Origin: Mycobacterium sp. 852013-50091_SCH5140682
GTDB taxonomy: Bacteria; Actinomycetota; Actinomycetes; Mycobacteriales; Mycobacteriaceae
Direction of reading: 5' to 3'
NCBI RefSeq assembly: GCF_001665685.1
Contig: NZ_LZTB01000088.1
Coordinates: forward strand, 1 to 64,000
DNA length: 64,000 bases
Position numbers and translations under genes: made by a program. This document shows, in pieces, positions 6,866-15,578 of the stretch (the first letter of the stretch is position 1; each line of letters opens with the position of its first letter). The notes below the pieces were generated by a model, which was given only the letters and a program-made list of their open reading frames with translations, did no database searches and had not been told where the DNA came from.

Positions 6866-9580
6866 GTGAGCCCTACCGCGACTGATGCCCCGCCTGTGTC
6901 GACCGACAAGCCCACGTTGATGCTGCTGGACGGCAACTCGCTGGCGTTCCGCGCGTTCTACGCCCTGCCCGCCGAGAACTTCAAGACTCAGGGCGGGCTG
7001 ACCACCAACGCGGTGTACGGCTTCACCGCCATGCTGATCAACCTGCTGCGCGACGAGCAGCCCAGCCATATCGCCGCGGCGTTCGATGTCTCGCGCCAGA
7101 CCTTCCGCAAGGACAAGTACCCGGAGTACAAGGAGGGGCGCTCGGCCACGCCCGACGAATTCCGGGGGCAGATCGACATCACCAAAGAAGTGCTCAACGC
7201 ACTCGGCATCACGGTGCTCTCCGAGGAGGGCTTCGAGGCCGACGACATCATCGCGACGCTGGCCACCCAAGCGCAGGACGCTGGCTACCGGGTGCTGGTG
7301 GTCACCGGTGACCGGGACTCGTTGCAGTTGGTCAGCGACGACGTCACCGTGCTGTACCCCGTCAAGGGGGTCAGTGAGCTGACCCGGTTCACCCCGGATG
7401 CTGTCGTCGCCAAATACGGGTTGACCCCGACCCAATACCCCGACTTCGCCGCACTGCGCGGTGACCCGAGCGACAACCTGCCCGGCATCCCGGGCGTGGG
7501 GGAGAAGACCGCCACCAAGTGGATCCTCGAGCACGGGTCGTTGCAGGCGCTGGTCGACAACGTCGACAAGGTGAAGGGCAAGGTCGGTGACGCGTTGCGC
7601 GCCAACCTTTCCCACGTCATCCTCAACCGCGAGCTGACCGAGCTGGTCAAGAACGTGCCGCTGGCGCAGACGCCGGACACGCTGCGGATGCTGCCGTGGG
7701 ACCGCGACCACATCCATCGGCTGTTCGACGACCTGGAGTTCCGGGTGCTGCGCGACCGGCTGTTCGACACACTCAGCTCCGCCGATCCCGAGGTCGAGGC
7801 CGGCTTCGAGGTGCGCGGCGGGGTCCTGGCGCCCGGTGAGCTGGCGGCCTGGCTCGCCGAGCACAGCAACGGACGACGCTTCGGCCTGGCCGTGGTCGGC
7901 ACCCACCGGGCCTTCGACTCAGACGCCACCGCGCTGGCCATCGCCTCGGCCGACGGCGAAGGCTGCTACCTGGACACCGCGACGCTGACACCCGACGACG
8001 AGGCTGCCCTCGCGTCGTGGCTGGCCGATCCGGGCCCGCCGAAGGCGCTGCACGAAGCCAAGCTCGCCATGCACGATCTCGCCGGGCGCGGCTGGCACCT
8101 CGAGGGGGTCACCTCCGACACCGCGCTCGCCGCGTACCTGGTGCGGCCCGGGCAGCGCAGCTTCGCGCTCGACGACCTGTCCCTGCGCTACCTCAAACGC
8201 GAACTGCGGGCCGAAGATACAGGACAGCAACAGCTTTCGCTGCTCGACGACACCGAGGGCGTCGACGAGCAGGCCGTGCAGACGCTGCTGCTGCGGGCCT
8301 CCGCGGTCGGTGACCTCGCCGATGCGCTCGACGAGGAGCTGGCCCGCATCGACTCGTCGTCACTGCTGGGCCAGATGGAACTGCCCGTGCAACGGGTGCT
8401 CGCCGAGATGGAGCACACCGGCATTGCGGTCGACAGCGATCACCTCAAGGAGCTGCAGAGCGACTTCGCCGATCAGATCCGCGACGCCGCCGAAGCCGCA
8501 TACGCAGTGATCGGCAAGCAGATCAACCTCGGCTCGCCCAAGCAGCTGCAGGTGGTGTTGTTCGACGAACTGGAGATGCCCAAGACCAAGCGCACCAAGA
8601 CCGGTTACACCACCGACGCCGACGCGTTGCAGTCGTTGTTCGACAAGACCGGGCACCCGTTCCTGCAGCACATGCTCACCCATCGCGACGCCACCCGGCT
8701 CAAGGTGACCGTCGACGGCCTGCTGAATTCGGTGGCATCCGACGGCCGGATTCACACCACGTTCAACCAGACCATCGCGGCCACCGGCCGGCTCTCGTCG
8801 ACCGAGCCCAACCTGCAGAACATCCCGATCCGCACCGAGGCCGGCCGCCGCATCCGCGACGCCTTCGTCGTCGGCGACGGCTACGCCGAGCTGATGACGG
8901 CTGACTACAGCCAGATCGAGATGCGCATCATGGCGCATCTGTCCCGCGACGAAGGTCTCATCGAAGCGTTCAACACCGGTGAGGATCTGCACTCATTCGT
9001 CGCGTCACGGGCGTTCGACGTTCCCATCGACGAAGTCACCCCCGAGCTGCGCCGACGGGTCAAGGCGATGTCCTACGGCCTGGCCTACGGTTTGAGCGCG
9101 TACGGCCTGGCCAGTCAGCTCAAGATCTCGACCGAAGAGGCCAAGCTGCAGATGGAGCAGTACTTCGCGCGGTTCGGTGGCATCCGGGACTACCTCCGCG
9201 ACGTCGTCGACCAGGCCCGCAAGGACGGCTACACATCGACGGTGTTCGGCCGCAGGCGCTACCTGCCAGAGCTGGATAGCAGCAACCGCAACGTGCGCGA
9301 GGCCGCCGAGCGGGCCGCGCTCAACGCACCCATCCAGGGCAGCGCGGCCGACATCATCAAGGTCGCGATGATCAACGTCGACAAGGCCATCAAGGCAGCC
9401 GGGCTCACCTCCCGCATGCTGCTGCAGGTGCACGACGAGTTGCTGTTCGAGGTCGTCGACGGCGAGCGCGACACGCTGGAGGCGCTGGTGCGCGAGCACA
9501 TGGGCAGTGCCTACCCGCTGGATGTGCCGCTGGAGGTGTCGGTGGGTTATGGCCGCAGCTGGGATGCCGCGGCGCACTAG
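6866..9580 (+). CDS. polA: DNA polymerase I
   Basis: A 904-residue DNA polymerase I, closely matching mycobacterial PolA as I know it. It has an N-terminal 5'-3' exonuclease/flap domain (LMLLDGNSLAFRAFYAL, then PGIPGVGEKTA), a middle 3'-5' exonuclease-like domain that is degenerate in mycobacteria, and a C-terminal polymerase with TADYSQIEMRIMAHLS and VHDELLFEV carrying the metal-binding aspartates. It fills gaps and removes RNA primers and works with UvrABC in excision repair. GTG 6866 is chosen because the -10 box TAGAGT ends 7 bases before it; an in-frame ATG six codons earlier lies inside the promoter. Confidence 0.97.
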   Translation: MSPTATDAPPVSTDKPTLMLLDGNSLAFRAFYALPAENFKTQGGLTTNAVYGFTAMLINLLRDEQPSHIAAAFDVSRQTFRKDKYPEYKEGRSATPDEFRGQIDITKEVLNALGITVLSEEGFEADDIIATLATQAQDAGYRVLVVTGDRDSLQLVSDDVTVLYPVKGVSELTRFTPDAVVAKYGLTPTQYPDFAALRGDPSDNLPGIPGVGEKTATKWILEHGSLQALVDNVDKVKGKVGDALRANLSHVILNRELTELVKNVPLAQTPDTLRMLPWDRDHIHRLFDDLEFRVLRDRLFDTLSSADPEVEAGFEVRGGVLAPGELAAWLAEHSNGRRFGLAVVGTHRAFDSDATALAIASADGEGCYLDTATLTPDDEAALASWLADPGPPKALHEAKLAMHDLAGRGWHLEGVTSDTALAAYLVRPGQRSFALDDLSLRYLKRELRAEDTGQQQLSLLDDTEGVDEQAVQTLLLRASAVGDLADALDEELARIDSSSLLGQMELPVQRVLAEMEHTGIAVDSDHLKELQSDFADQIRDAAEAAYAVIGKQINLGSPKQLQVVLFDELEMPKTKRTKTGYTTDADALQSLFDKTGHPFLQHMLTHRDATRLKVTVDGLLNSVASDGRIHTTFNQTIAATGRLSSTEPNLQNIPIRTEAGRRIRDAFVVGDGYAELMTADYSQIEMRIMAHLSRDEGLIEAFNTGEDLHSFVASRAFDVPIDEVTPELRRRVKAMSYGLAYGLSAYGLASQLKISTEEAKLQMEQYFARFGGIRDYLRDVVDQARKDGYTSTVFGRRRYLPELDSSNRNVREAAERAALNAPIQGSAADIIKVAMINVDKAIKAAGLTSRMLLQVHDELLFEVVDGERDTLEALVREHMGSAYPLDVPLEVSVGYGRSWDAAAH

Positions 9581-9822
9581 CGGCGAGCCAGGCGGGGACG
9601 CTCACTAGCCAATGGGTCGATCCGGGTGGCGATGGGACGGTTGACGCGCACTCGACCCCAGAGAGGTTGCGGCGCGGATCATTTGGGAGGAGAAGGGGCG
9701 CAACTATACGGGTGGGGAGACCATCGCTGGAAAACGAGTGGAATCGGTTGCCGCCTGGGGTGATACGTCCGACGCGCTAATTCCGAATCCAGCGGCGGCC
9801 CACACCGTTGGATCCGCCCGGT
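9581..9822. other. Intergenic gap after polA
   Basis: These 242 bases separate polA from a convergent transporter gene. I see no recognisable gene, no strong hairpin with a T tract and no repeat. Both strands give only short frames with no family resemblance. Confidence 0.5.
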
Positions 9823-10794
9823 TCACTTGCTGAAGTTCGGTAGGGCCTCCAAACGCGGTGATGACGGCTGAGTCCTGATTCGCTGAGCGACCCAGACAAG
9901 CGCTGCGATGACTGCGCCGACGAACCACGTTGCGGTGGTTAGCGGCTCGTGGAGGAGGAACGCCGACGCTGCGATGGTGAGCATGGGTTGGAGTTGCTGA
10001 ATCTGGCCCACGCGGGCGATACCGCCCCGCGCGAGCCCGCCGTACCACGCGAAGAATCCGAGCAACTGAGACACCACCGCGATATAGGCCATGGCGGTCA
10101 CTACCGAGAGCGACAACTCGTAGTGCGCACGTGGCAGCGTCAGCAACGCCGCGACAAGTGCCGCTGGAAGCAGCAGAACCAGCGACCACGAAATGCTCTG
10201 TGCACCCCCCATTTCGCGGGCTTCGCGCGCTCCGAGTGCATAGCCCAACGCCGAGCAGAGGGTTGCGCCCAGCATCTGGAGATCTCCCCACCCCAGTCGT
10301 AGTGGTGTGGCTGAGGCGGTGGTCGCGAGCAAGAAGATTGTCAGCACCGCGATACCGGCGAGTGCAGCGGCCCAGAACCCCCACGGCAATCGCTCACCAG
10401 CGATCAGCTGGCCGAACATGGCAGTGAAAGCCGGAAGCAATCCCAGAATGATTGCAGCGCGACCGGAATCGATGGATTGCAGCGCCAATGATGACAGCAG
10501 GGGGAATCCCACGATCACTCCCATCCCGGAGACCAGCAGGCGTCCCGCGGAGGAGCGACCCGGTAGTGGCGCGCGCACGGTGACGAGATAGATCGCGGCT
10601 AGCGTGCCTGCGATGACAGCACGCCACACCGTGATTCCCACTGCATCTATACCGGCTACGGCAACCTTGTTCGCAGTGAGCGAGAGGCTGAATGCCAGGA
10701 CGCCCGCCCCGCCCAGAAGCCAGGCAATGCTGGGCGCCGAACAATTGTTACTGCGATACCGCCAAAAATGGATAACGTTACTATCGTCTCTCAT
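9823..10794 (-). CDS. EamA/DMT-family membrane transporter
   Basis: A 323-residue integral membrane protein with about ten hydrophobic segments in two EamA repeats (the first beginning AWLLGGAGVLAFSLSLTANK), ending in a short polar tail. Such proteins are usually metabolite or amino-acid exporters. The only canonical start in frame is ATG 10794, which overlaps face to face with the ATG of the divergent MocR gene (sequence CATG), and a -10-like TATCGT lies 5 bases upstream on the minus strand. MocR regulators often control an adjacent transporter, so a PLP- or amino-acid-related substrate is likely. Confidence 0.85.
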   Translation of the reverse strand: MRDDSNVIHFWRYRSNNCSAPSIAWLLGGAGVLAFSLSLTANKVAVAGIDAVGITVWRAVIAGTLAAIYLVTVRAPLPGRSSAGRLLVSGMGVIVGFPLLSSLALQSIDSGRAAIILGLLPAFTAMFGQLIAGERLPWGFWAAALAGIAVLTIFLLATTASATPLRLGWGDLQMLGATLCSALGYALGAREAREMGGAQSISWSLVLLLPAALVAALLTLPRAHYELSLSVVTAMAYIAVVSQLLGFFAWYGGLARGGIARVGQIQQLQPMLTIAASAFLLHEPLTTATWFVGAVIAALVWVAQRIRTQPSSPRLEALPNFSK

Positions 10795-10805
10795 GGATAA
10801 CGATA
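10768..10805. promoter_or_regulatory. Divergent start region with direct repeats (MocR operator)
   Basis: ATGGATAACG occurs at 10768-10777 and again at 10793-10802, 25 bases apart, each followed by NTA. MocR/GabR-type regulators typically bind direct repeats. A plus-strand -10, TACTAT (10779-10784), lies 8 bases before the MocR ATG; a minus-strand -10, TATCGT (10805-10800), lies 5 bases before the transporter ATG. The two promoters therefore interlock across the overlapping start codons. Confidence 0.6.
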
Positions 10806-12175
10806 GCAGTCGTGCTGCGTTACTGGCCGCTCTGAGTGCACTCGTCGCCCGAGAGGAGCCGGGGGTTCGCCTCCCGACGGTGCGTACCCTTCAGCGCGAC
10901 CACCGAGTGTCGCCAGCCACTGTGCAGGCCGTCACTCGCGAGCTCGCGGCTGCTGGTCTCGTCGAAGTGCGGCCTGGCGCAGGAACATTCGTGGCCCAGC
11001 GGCGCGCCGAACGATCGCGTGACGTCGCGTGGCAACATCTTGCGCTCGGCGGACGTCCGCCGGACGCGACCGTGCGCGCGCTGGATCTGGTGTCCGACCC
11101 ACCTGCGGAGACGATCCGTTTGTCCGGTGGTTATGTCGATGAACGGATCATGCCCGTTCGAGCCCTAAGCGCGTCGTTCGAGCGCGCGGCACGCCGCCCG
11201 GGAGCTTGGGGAAGACCCCCGGTCGACGGTGACGTCGCGCTGCGTGAGTGGTTCGCACGCACCGTTGGCGGCGTCGCGCACGACGAGGTTCTCATCACGA
11301 GCGGAGGCCAGAGCGCCCTGTCGATCGCAATACGCACGCTCACCCGTCCCGGGCAACCGATTCTCATGGAGAGCCCGGGTTACCTTGCGGCAATTTCGAT
11401 CGCACGCACCCACGGTCTGAATATCGTCCCCGTGCCGGCCGACGCGCACGGTATCCGCACCGATCTGCTCGGCGACGCCCTGCTGCGAACAGGGGCACGG
11501 GTGGTCGTCGTTCAGCCGCTGTTCGCCAACCCCACCGGCACGACGCTGAGTGCCGCGCGTCGCGTCGAGTTGTTCGACGCATTGGAGCGGCATTCCGCAT
11601 TCGCCATCGAAGATGACGTGGCCCGCCATCTGGCGATCGACGGGCCAACACCCCCGACACTGATGTCGGAGGACAAGTCCGGCAACATCGTTCACATTTG
11701 TTCGCTGAGCAAGGGCATCACGCCTGGTATGCGCATCGGCGCGCTATGCGCCCATGGTCCGGCCTATCTGCGGCTCCGTGCCGCCAAGATCCTCGATGAT
11801 CTCTATGTTGCCGGACCCGTCCAAGCTGCTGCCCTCGATTTCCTCACGTCGACGGCATACCCCCGGCATCTGCGTGCCCTCGCCCGGGAGCTGGGCCGTC
11901 GCCGCGACACTCTGATTCGCGAGCTGGCCGCAAGATTGCCCGATACGCAACCGGTGTGTGTTCCTCGCGGAGGCATGCATCTGTGGGCCAGGCTGCCCGC
12001 CGGTGCGGACCCCGATGCGGTCGCCGCCCGCGCACTGGCCGCCGGAGTCCTCGTATCTTCAGGCGTCCCTTGGTATCCCGCCGAACCCGACGGTCCGCAC
12101 CTCCGGCTCAGCTACGGATGCAGCGACATCGACCGCATCACCGAAGGTGTCCGTCGGCTCGCGTCTGCGGTCTGA
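10793..12175 (+). CDS. MocR-type regulator (GntR winged helix fused to class I aminotransferase)
   Basis: A 460-residue MocR protein. An N-terminal GntR winged helix (LPTVRTLQRDHRVSPATVQAVTRELAAAGLVEVRPGAGTF would be the helix-turn-helix and wing) is joined to a fold-type I PLP domain. The PLP lysine is in SLSKGITPGMRIG, with the usual NPTG (QPLFANPTG) and ending RLSYG. MocR proteins sense PLP or an amino-acid imine and regulate a neighbouring gene, here most likely the divergent EamA transporter. ATG 10793 is preceded by a -10 box, suggesting a leaderless mRNA. Confidence 0.9.
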   Translation: MDNDSSRAALLAALSALVAREEPGVRLPTVRTLQRDHRVSPATVQAVTRELAAAGLVEVRPGAGTFVAQRRAERSRDVAWQHLALGGRPPDATVRALDLVSDPPAETIRLSGGYVDERIMPVRALSASFERAARRPGAWGRPPVDGDVALREWFARTVGGVAHDEVLITSGGQSALSIAIRTLTRPGQPILMESPGYLAAISIARTHGLNIVPVPADAHGIRTDLLGDALLRTGARVVVVQPLFANPTGTTLSAARRVELFDALERHSAFAIEDDVARHLAIDGPTPPTLMSEDKSGNIVHICSLSKGITPGMRIGALCAHGPAYLRLRAAKILDDLYVAGPVQAAALDFLTSTAYPRHLRALARELGRRRDTLIRELAARLPDTQPVCVPRGGMHLWARLPAGADPDAVAARALAAGVLVSSGVPWYPAEPDGPHLRLSYGCSDIDRITEGVRRLASAV

Positions 12176-12179
12176 GTTG

Positions 12180-13538
12180 TCACGGCGCCTGCTTCGACAG
12201 CTCCAAAGCCCTGTCCATCACCGGATCCCGCAACGCGGCCACGTCGGCCTGCGTAGTCGTGATCTGCTCATCGGGCGGCAGGCCAAGCTGCTCGAAATTC
12301 ACACCGCCCACCGACGTGTAGCGTTCGTTGCTCATAGAGAACAACTGCCGGTTCGGCAGGGATTTCAACAACATATCGGAGAAGAAGCCGGCGGTTTGTT
12401 CACCGACGGTCACTGCGTTGTCGAGTTCCTTGAGCGCCAACGTGGCGGTCTCTCCCGCGCTGACCGTCAGCGGACTCGTCAGGATCACGACTCTGTCCGC
12501 GGCGAATCGCTTCGCGGCGGGTTCGATGTAGATCGAGACGGGTTCGGAGAACTCGCCATATCCTCCGGTTCTGACCTGCTTCCGATACGCGACCTTTCGT
12601 TCATCGGCGAAGAGACCGGCCACCTTCGTGCCGAAGAAGTCCTCGCCGCCACGGTTGAAGCGCATGTCGACAATGAAGGTCCGGCAGCGCTCGAGGTCAC
12701 GCACCATGTCGCCGAGCGCCTGGTCCACGTCGTCCGGATCGGAAACGTCAAACTCCAGCAGCTTGATGTAGCCCTCGCCGCTTCTCGTCCGTCCATATTG
12801 CACTCGGCCGTCAAGCTTGGTCGTCAAGCCGCCTTCGATGTAGCGATCGTGAACATTGCCCTCGATGACATTGCGGCTGCGTTGAAAGAAAGCCTCTCGA
12901 GGCCCCTCGGAATGCGACGAGAATACGTCGTCTCCACTGAACAAATTGCTGTGGCCGTCATTCAGACGACGTATCATCGCGCGGAAGATTCCCTGCAATT
13001 CTTCGTCTGTCGTACCAGGGTTCACTTTGGGGCGGTACTCGCGGTAAACATCGTGCCAATCGAGATTTATGACTGGAAAGAAGCTGAAGTTCTCTTCGTA
13101 AGTCTGCCAAAAAACTTCGAAATTGTGGACGGGGTCGTCGGTGAGCTTGTCATACTCTGCCGCGGGAAGATGGTCGAGCCGATGAAAGGTTTTCACATAT
13201 CCCAAGTGATCCGTCATGACACCGTCGATGAACCGGCCCAGCCAGAATGTTTGTCCACCATGGGTGGCGGCGAGAATCTCATCCAGATACAGGCTTCCAT
13301 CGCTTTCGATATGCCCTTTCCCGAAAGGCACCAAGCTATCCCTGGTTGAGTTGTACATATCCACGGAATCACCGGATATGTCGAAGATGTAGCCGTACCC
13401 GTCCGACTGCCATATCTGGCGCTCGGCCGTCGACTTTACCGGCGCTGACTCGGCGCTCGCTCCTGCCGAGTGCGGGATGAACACAATTGCCACTACCGTG
13501 ACGATGGGAAGCGAGAGCGCTTTCCACGCTAATTTCAT
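12180..13538 (-). CDS. Secreted S41-family (tail-specific protease-like) peptidase
   Basis: A 452-residue protein with an N-terminal signal peptide (MKLAWKALSLPIVTVVAIVF, then a small-residue stretch) and a C-terminal S41 domain. The nucleophile serine is in SPLTVSAGETATLAL, and the FIVDMRFNRGGE segment precedes it as in C-terminal processing proteases. No PDZ domain is visible. The product should act outside the membrane. ATG 13538 has GGAG 9 bases upstream; ATG 13553 would add five residues. GC is far below the neighbours (stretches near 50%), suggesting acquisition from another genome. It lies 108 bases downstream of the CocE-type gene on the same strand and could share its transcript. Confidence 0.82.
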   Translation of the reverse strand: MKLAWKALSLPIVTVVAIVFIPHSAGASAESAPVKSTAERQIWQSDGYGYIFDISGDSVDMYNSTRDSLVPFGKGHIESDGSLYLDEILAATHGGQTFWLGRFIDGVMTDHLGYVKTFHRLDHLPAAEYDKLTDDPVHNFEVFWQTYEENFSFFPVINLDWHDVYREYRPKVNPGTTDEELQGIFRAMIRRLNDGHSNLFSGDDVFSSHSEGPREAFFQRSRNVIEGNVHDRYIEGGLTTKLDGRVQYGRTRSGEGYIKLLEFDVSDPDDVDQALGDMVRDLERCRTFIVDMRFNRGGEDFFGTKVAGLFADERKVAYRKQVRTGGYGEFSEPVSIYIEPAAKRFAADRVVILTSPLTVSAGETATLALKELDNAVTVGEQTAGFFSDMLLKSLPNRQLFSMSNERYTSVGGVNFEQLGLPPDEQITTTQADVAALRDPVMDRALELSKQAP

Positions 13539-13646
13539 GAGAAATTTCTCCATCTATTTCCCGCACCCGCTCTTCGAGCGGGGACGGAGATTGAACCTGC
13601 ATATTGTTTGTTTCGCTCGCCGGGGGAGGGGCGGAGCAGGGACGCG

Positions 13647-15455
13647 TCACATCGGCGGGCGCGGTCCGATGCCCGGCGGGACTGAGTGCTGGTTCGCCCG
13701 GCAGGGCTGACGCGACGTCCTCGCGCAATCGGAGAGAGCCGATGCATGGGGATAGGGCACGTACCCGAGAACTACGCTGGACGGCCATCGCGCGTTCGTC
13801 CACACGGTGTTCGTTGCGGGTGTGTTCAACCTGTCGAACACCCAGTAGCCCGTCTTTGACGGCGCGTCGACGGTGATGCGGATACTCGATCCAGCGCGAA
13901 ACACGTGCGCAAACTTGTGGATCTCTATCCGCAGCGGGGTTGGTCGCCCGGCGCGCAGCGGTTGCACCGAGGGCTCGGTGAAGTCGCCCCACGGCCGTAG
14001 CTCAGTGGTTCGGGAACCGTCGAGCCCGCGGAGAGATGCACGCAGCCATCCGCGTTGCACGAACATCTCGGTGCCGTCGGGACGCACCTCTGACACGGTC
14101 ACCTGAAGGTCGGTGTCCGCGGCAGTCGAACTGAACCATATATCCGCCGAACCAGCACCGTAAAAGCTCAGATCGGCGGGCAACGCGGCGGTCGTGAAAG
14201 TCAGCTGCCCGTCGGATGTGCTGGGTTGCCAGCCTTCGGCGTCCGGGTCGTTGACCGTTGGCCCGTCGGCGGGGTAGCGGTATTCGGCCGGTGCGTCCGT
14301 CAGTTCGTGTGGCTTGGCGCCGCTCAGAACGCCGCCTTCACGTAGCCACAGCCGCATGGGTGTGACCTTCACGGGCAACCGGTCGAAGGATGCGATCGAG
14401 GCCGGCTCGATCGGAGACTCAGGGTCGCCAGGGCGGACTGCCTGCATCTCCTGCAGCAAGCGCACGTGCGGTTCGCTGTCGAAACCGTTGTCGTCGCCTT
14501 TGACGAAGTGGGCAAGAAACCGCTGCAACATCGAGTCGATGTCGGCCGAGGTGATGTCGGTGTGGTGATCGCCGTTGGAGCTGGCCAGCCACATCTTGTC
14601 AGGATTGATCAGCTCTTCGTAATAGCCTGCGCGGGTGCCGACTTGCTCGTCCTGCCAGGACTGCGTGCCGAAGGCCGGCACGTCGATGGCGGGCACGCGA
14701 AGGTAGGCGCTCTTGTCGGCGTAGCGCTGCCCGAAGAAGTGGTCGGTGTTGAGCCACTGTTCGAGGTCGATGTCTGCGCGCCGGGTCTTGGCGATGTTCA
14801 GCTCGGCGATTGCGGCGCATTCGTCGTCCCCGTCGAGTGCGGCCGCCATCTCGGCGGCTCGTTTCCAGATCGTCGGAAACTCGTTCCACCATCCAGCGGG
14901 GAAGCCGACGTTCTGAATGCCGCCCGGGTAGCCGACGTCGCGGTACGGGTCTGCGACGTTCTTGCTGGGGGTGATCGCCACAAGGCCCTTTGGCCGCTGG
15001 GCCGCAGTCCAGAGCTGGCTGTATCCGGAATACGAGTATCCGATCATGCCCACTCGCCCGGTTGACCATGGTTGGCTTGCAGCCCATTCCACCGCTGCGG
15101 CACCCGCAGCGCCGACCGTGTCGTCGAAGATCCTGTCGTCACCGGTCGAGCAACCCGTCCCGGGAACATTGACGCCGACGACGGCATAGCCCCTCGCCGT
15201 CCAGCGTCGCCCGATGTCGGGATCGGAACCTGCTGAGTATCCGTCGTATTCGACGAGCACCGGATGTGGACCCGGCCCGGAGGGCAACAGCACCGAATAC
15301 CGCATCCGGTTGCCGTCCGGCAGCGACAAGTATCCCCATTCGCGGAGTGACCCGCCTTCAGTGGTGGGTGCAACGCAGGCAACCGATGCTGCGGCGAAGA
15401 CCACGGCCGTCAGCGTCACGGCGAGTGCCGCGCGAACGAAGCTAACCTTCCGCAT
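13647..15455 (-). CDS. Exported CocE/NonD-family (X-Pro dipeptidyl-peptidase-like) hydrolase
   Basis: A 602-residue protein. An N-terminal signal sequence ends at AAASVAC, a weak lipobox (C27), followed by an S15/CocE alpha/beta hydrolase domain with nucleophile serine in GYSYSGYSQL and a C-terminal jelly-roll (X-Pro C-terminal domain) from about residue 400. It would hydrolyse an amide, ester or Xaa-Pro bond outside the cell. ATG 15455 is preceded by a GAGGAG ribosome site; upstream frame codons lack one. A PucR regulator is divergent 123 bases away, and the S41 peptidase follows, so a secreted peptide- or ester-degrading set is plausible. Confidence 0.83.
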   Translation of the reverse strand: MRKVSFVRAALAVTLTAVVFAAASVACVAPTTEGGSLREWGYLSLPDGNRMRYSVLLPSGPGPHPVLVEYDGYSAGSDPDIGRRWTARGYAVVGVNVPGTGCSTGDDRIFDDTVGAAGAAAVEWAASQPWSTGRVGMIGYSYSGYSQLWTAAQRPKGLVAITPSKNVADPYRDVGYPGGIQNVGFPAGWWNEFPTIWKRAAEMAAALDGDDECAAIAELNIAKTRRADIDLEQWLNTDHFFGQRYADKSAYLRVPAIDVPAFGTQSWQDEQVGTRAGYYEELINPDKMWLASSNGDHHTDITSADIDSMLQRFLAHFVKGDDNGFDSEPHVRLLQEMQAVRPGDPESPIEPASIASFDRLPVKVTPMRLWLREGGVLSGAKPHELTDAPAEYRYPADGPTVNDPDAEGWQPSTSDGQLTFTTAALPADLSFYGAGSADIWFSSTAADTDLQVTVSEVRPDGTEMFVQRGWLRASLRGLDGSRTTELRPWGDFTEPSVQPLRAGRPTPLRIEIHKFAHVFRAGSSIRITVDAPSKTGYWVFDRLNTPATNTVWTNARWPSSVVLGYVPYPHASALSDCARTSRQPCRANQHSVPPGIGPRPPM

Positions 15456-15486
15456 GGGACACCGCTCCTCGGCATGATCGCAGGGC

Positions 15487-15507
15487 GTCACCGCTCAAAA
15501 CGGTGAC
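15487..15507. promoter_or_regulatory. Inverted repeat between CocE and PucR genes
   Basis: GTCACCG (15487-15493) and CGGTGAC (15501-15507) are a perfect 7-base inverted repeat with a 7-base spacer in the divergent region. It is a candidate PucR binding site; no direct evidence. Confidence 0.4.
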
Positions 15508-15578
15508 CGTGCAATCCATGTTGTGCGGCGGCCCACCATGACGCATTGTCGGTAGCATTTGAGATTTGGAAGATATTT

